Assembly: GCF_000382885.1 (NCBI RefSeq)
Contig: NZ_CAVK010000203.1
Location: forward strand, 1 to 32,673
DNA: 32,673 nt
Direction of reading: 5' to 3'
Origin: Sphingobium indicum BiD32
GTDB lineage: Bacteria; Pseudomonadota; Alphaproteobacteria; Sphingomonadales; Sphingomonadaceae
How positions within the stretch are numbered: position 1 is the stretch's first letter; each line of letters opens with the position of its first letter. A program made the translations under genes and the position numbers. Positions 31,722 to 32,673 of this stretch are shown piece after piece. The notes under the pieces are model-generated. The model was not told the origin of the DNA, ran no database searches, and saw only the letters and a program-made list of their open reading frames with translations.

Positions 31722-32673
31722 ATGATACCGGCGTCATCGACCAGTTTCTGACGGTCTTCACCCAATATATCGACAGCGGCTTCGGCCTGCTCGGCGGTGA
31801 GGTCGGCTTCCTGTCGACCACCCTCATCGTCATCGACGTGACGATCGCAGCCTTGTTCTGGGCCTGGGGCACCGATGAAGATGTGCTGCAGCGCCTGATC
31901 AAGAAGACGCTCTACATCGGCACTTTCGCCTTCATCATCGGCAACTTCTCGAATCTCGCTGGCATTATGCTGCAGAGCTTTGCCGGGCTTGGCCTGCAGG
32001 CCAGTGGCAGCGGCATGGCCATCGGTGATTTCATGCGCCCCGGCGTTGTCGCCGCGACCGGTCTTGATGCCGGACAACCGCTGCTCGACGCCACCGCCGA
32101 CCTCGTCGGGCCGGTGGGGCTGTTCACCAATTTCGTGCAGATCCTGATCCTGCTGATATCCTGGCTGATCGTCGTCATCGCCTTCTTCGTGCTGGCGATC
32201 CAGGTCTTCGTCACCATCATTGAGTTCAAGCTGGTGACGCTTGCAGGCTTCGTGCTGCTGCCGTTCGCCTTTTTCGGGCGCACCGCCTTCATGGCCGAGC
32301 GCGTCCTTGGCCACATCATTTCCTCCGGCATCAAAGTGCTCGTGCTTGCCGTCATCACCGGCATTGGCACGACCCTCTTCACGCAGTTCATCAATGCCGG
32401 ACTCGGGGTCGAACCCGACATCCAGCAAGTCATGGCGATTGCGCTCGCGGCCCTGACCTTGCTCGGCCTCGGTATCTTCGGTCCCAGCATCGCCAACGGC
32501 ATTGTGTCGGGCGGACCGCAGCTTGGCGCAGGCGCAGCGGCAGGCACTGCGATCGCTGCTGGCGCGACGATTGCGGGCGGTATCGCAGGTGCCAAGCTCG
32601 CCGCAGGGGCCGCCGGCTCGGCCATGGCGGGCACGGCCACGGGCGGTGCCCGCGCGGCAGGCGGCGCGTCGGG
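31718..32673 (+). CDS. trbL: TrbL inner-membrane channel protein, partial
   Basis: The frame is open from the ATG at 31718 to the window edge (318 codons). It begins MNDTGVIDQFLTVFTQYID and has several membrane helices (about 30-48, 60-80, 140-170, 175-195, 205-230 and 240-265), then a Gly/Ala-rich region (about 265-318) typical of the TrbL/VirB6 family C-terminal part. It is the polytopic channel protein of the inner membrane. Its C-terminus and trbF, trbG and trbI should lie to the right. Confidence 0.92.
   Translation, partial: MNDTGVIDQFLTVFTQYIDSGFGLLGGEVGFLSTTLIVIDVTIAALFWAWGTDEDVLQRLIKKTLYIGTFAFIIGNFSNLAGIMLQSFAGLGLQASGSGMAIGDFMRPGVVAATGLDAGQPLLDATADLVGPVGLFTNFVQILILLISWLIVVIAFFVLAIQVFVTIIEFKLVTLAGFVLLPFAFFGRTAFMAERVLGHIISSGIKVLVLAVITGIGTTLFTQFINAGLGVEPDIQQVMAIALAALTLLGLGIFGPSIANGIVSGGPQLGAGAAAGTAIAAGATIAGGIAGAKLAAGAAGSAMAGTATGGARAAGGAS

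Noticed and set aside
1..32673. CRISPR arrays, insertion sequences and rRNA genes
   Set aside because: No regularly spaced long repeats, transposase-like proteins or rRNA sequences were seen anywhere in the window.

Overview
The window looks like a GC-rich alphaproteobacterial chromosome, most likely a sphingomonad (Sphingomonas, Sphingobium or Novosphingobium type). I base this on codon usage, the TonB receptor, the quinoprotein-associated gene set and the style of the conjugation genes. No 16S gene is present, so the genus is an inference. A tRNA-Gly(GCC) at 13634-13708 divides two very different halves.

Left half (1-13633), oxidative alcohol/aldehyde metabolism. On the minus strand from 5272 down to 1 lie a CXXCW/rhodanese-like periplasmic protein, a pseudoazurin-type blue copper protein, an ExaC-like acetaldehyde dehydrogenase, its DUF779 companion, a FIST-domain (NosP-like) sensor and the N-terminal part of a PAS histidine kinase (NahK/ErcS'-like). 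Divergent from these on the plus strand are a SoxYZ-like carrier and a quinoprotein-relay metallohydrolase. A TonB-dependent receptor follows on the minus strand, then a complete paoABC-type periplasmic molybdenum aldehyde oxidoreductase. These genes accompany PQQ-dependent alcohol dehydrogenases, but no quinoprotein dehydrogenase lies in the window. A previously unannotated 17-bp motif (GACCCAAGGNNNAATGG) occurs in the same orientation 46-62 bp upstream of four of these genes, which suggests one regulator controls them.

Right half (13709-32673), an integrative and conjugative element of the Tra/Trb type related in layout to ICEMlSymR7A, entering the window at the tRNA 3' end. First come structured leaders, a 54-aa protein, a membrane protein and a DUF736 protein. 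Next is an excision-control module: an XRE repressor, a small DUF2285 protein (QseM-like antiactivator), DUF6499 and DUF2285 reading frames joined by an apparent +1 ribosomal frameshift (FseA-like), and an AlpA/RdfS-like excisionase. This is followed by a RepA initiator with iterons and a DnaA box, then DUF2840, TraF peptidase, a second DUF736 protein and a lytic transglycosylase. A candidate oriT, RlxS-like relaxase, TraG coupling protein and CopG regulator come next. An orphan AbiEi antitoxin gene interrupts the transfer genes, and the trbBCDEJKL mating-pair operon runs off the right edge. The integrase and trbFGI are not in the window.

The strongest leads are the +1 frameshift inside the excision activator, the iteron origin behind repA, the shared quinoprotein-cluster motif, the switch-like leader at 14251-14345 and the orphan AbiEi gene.
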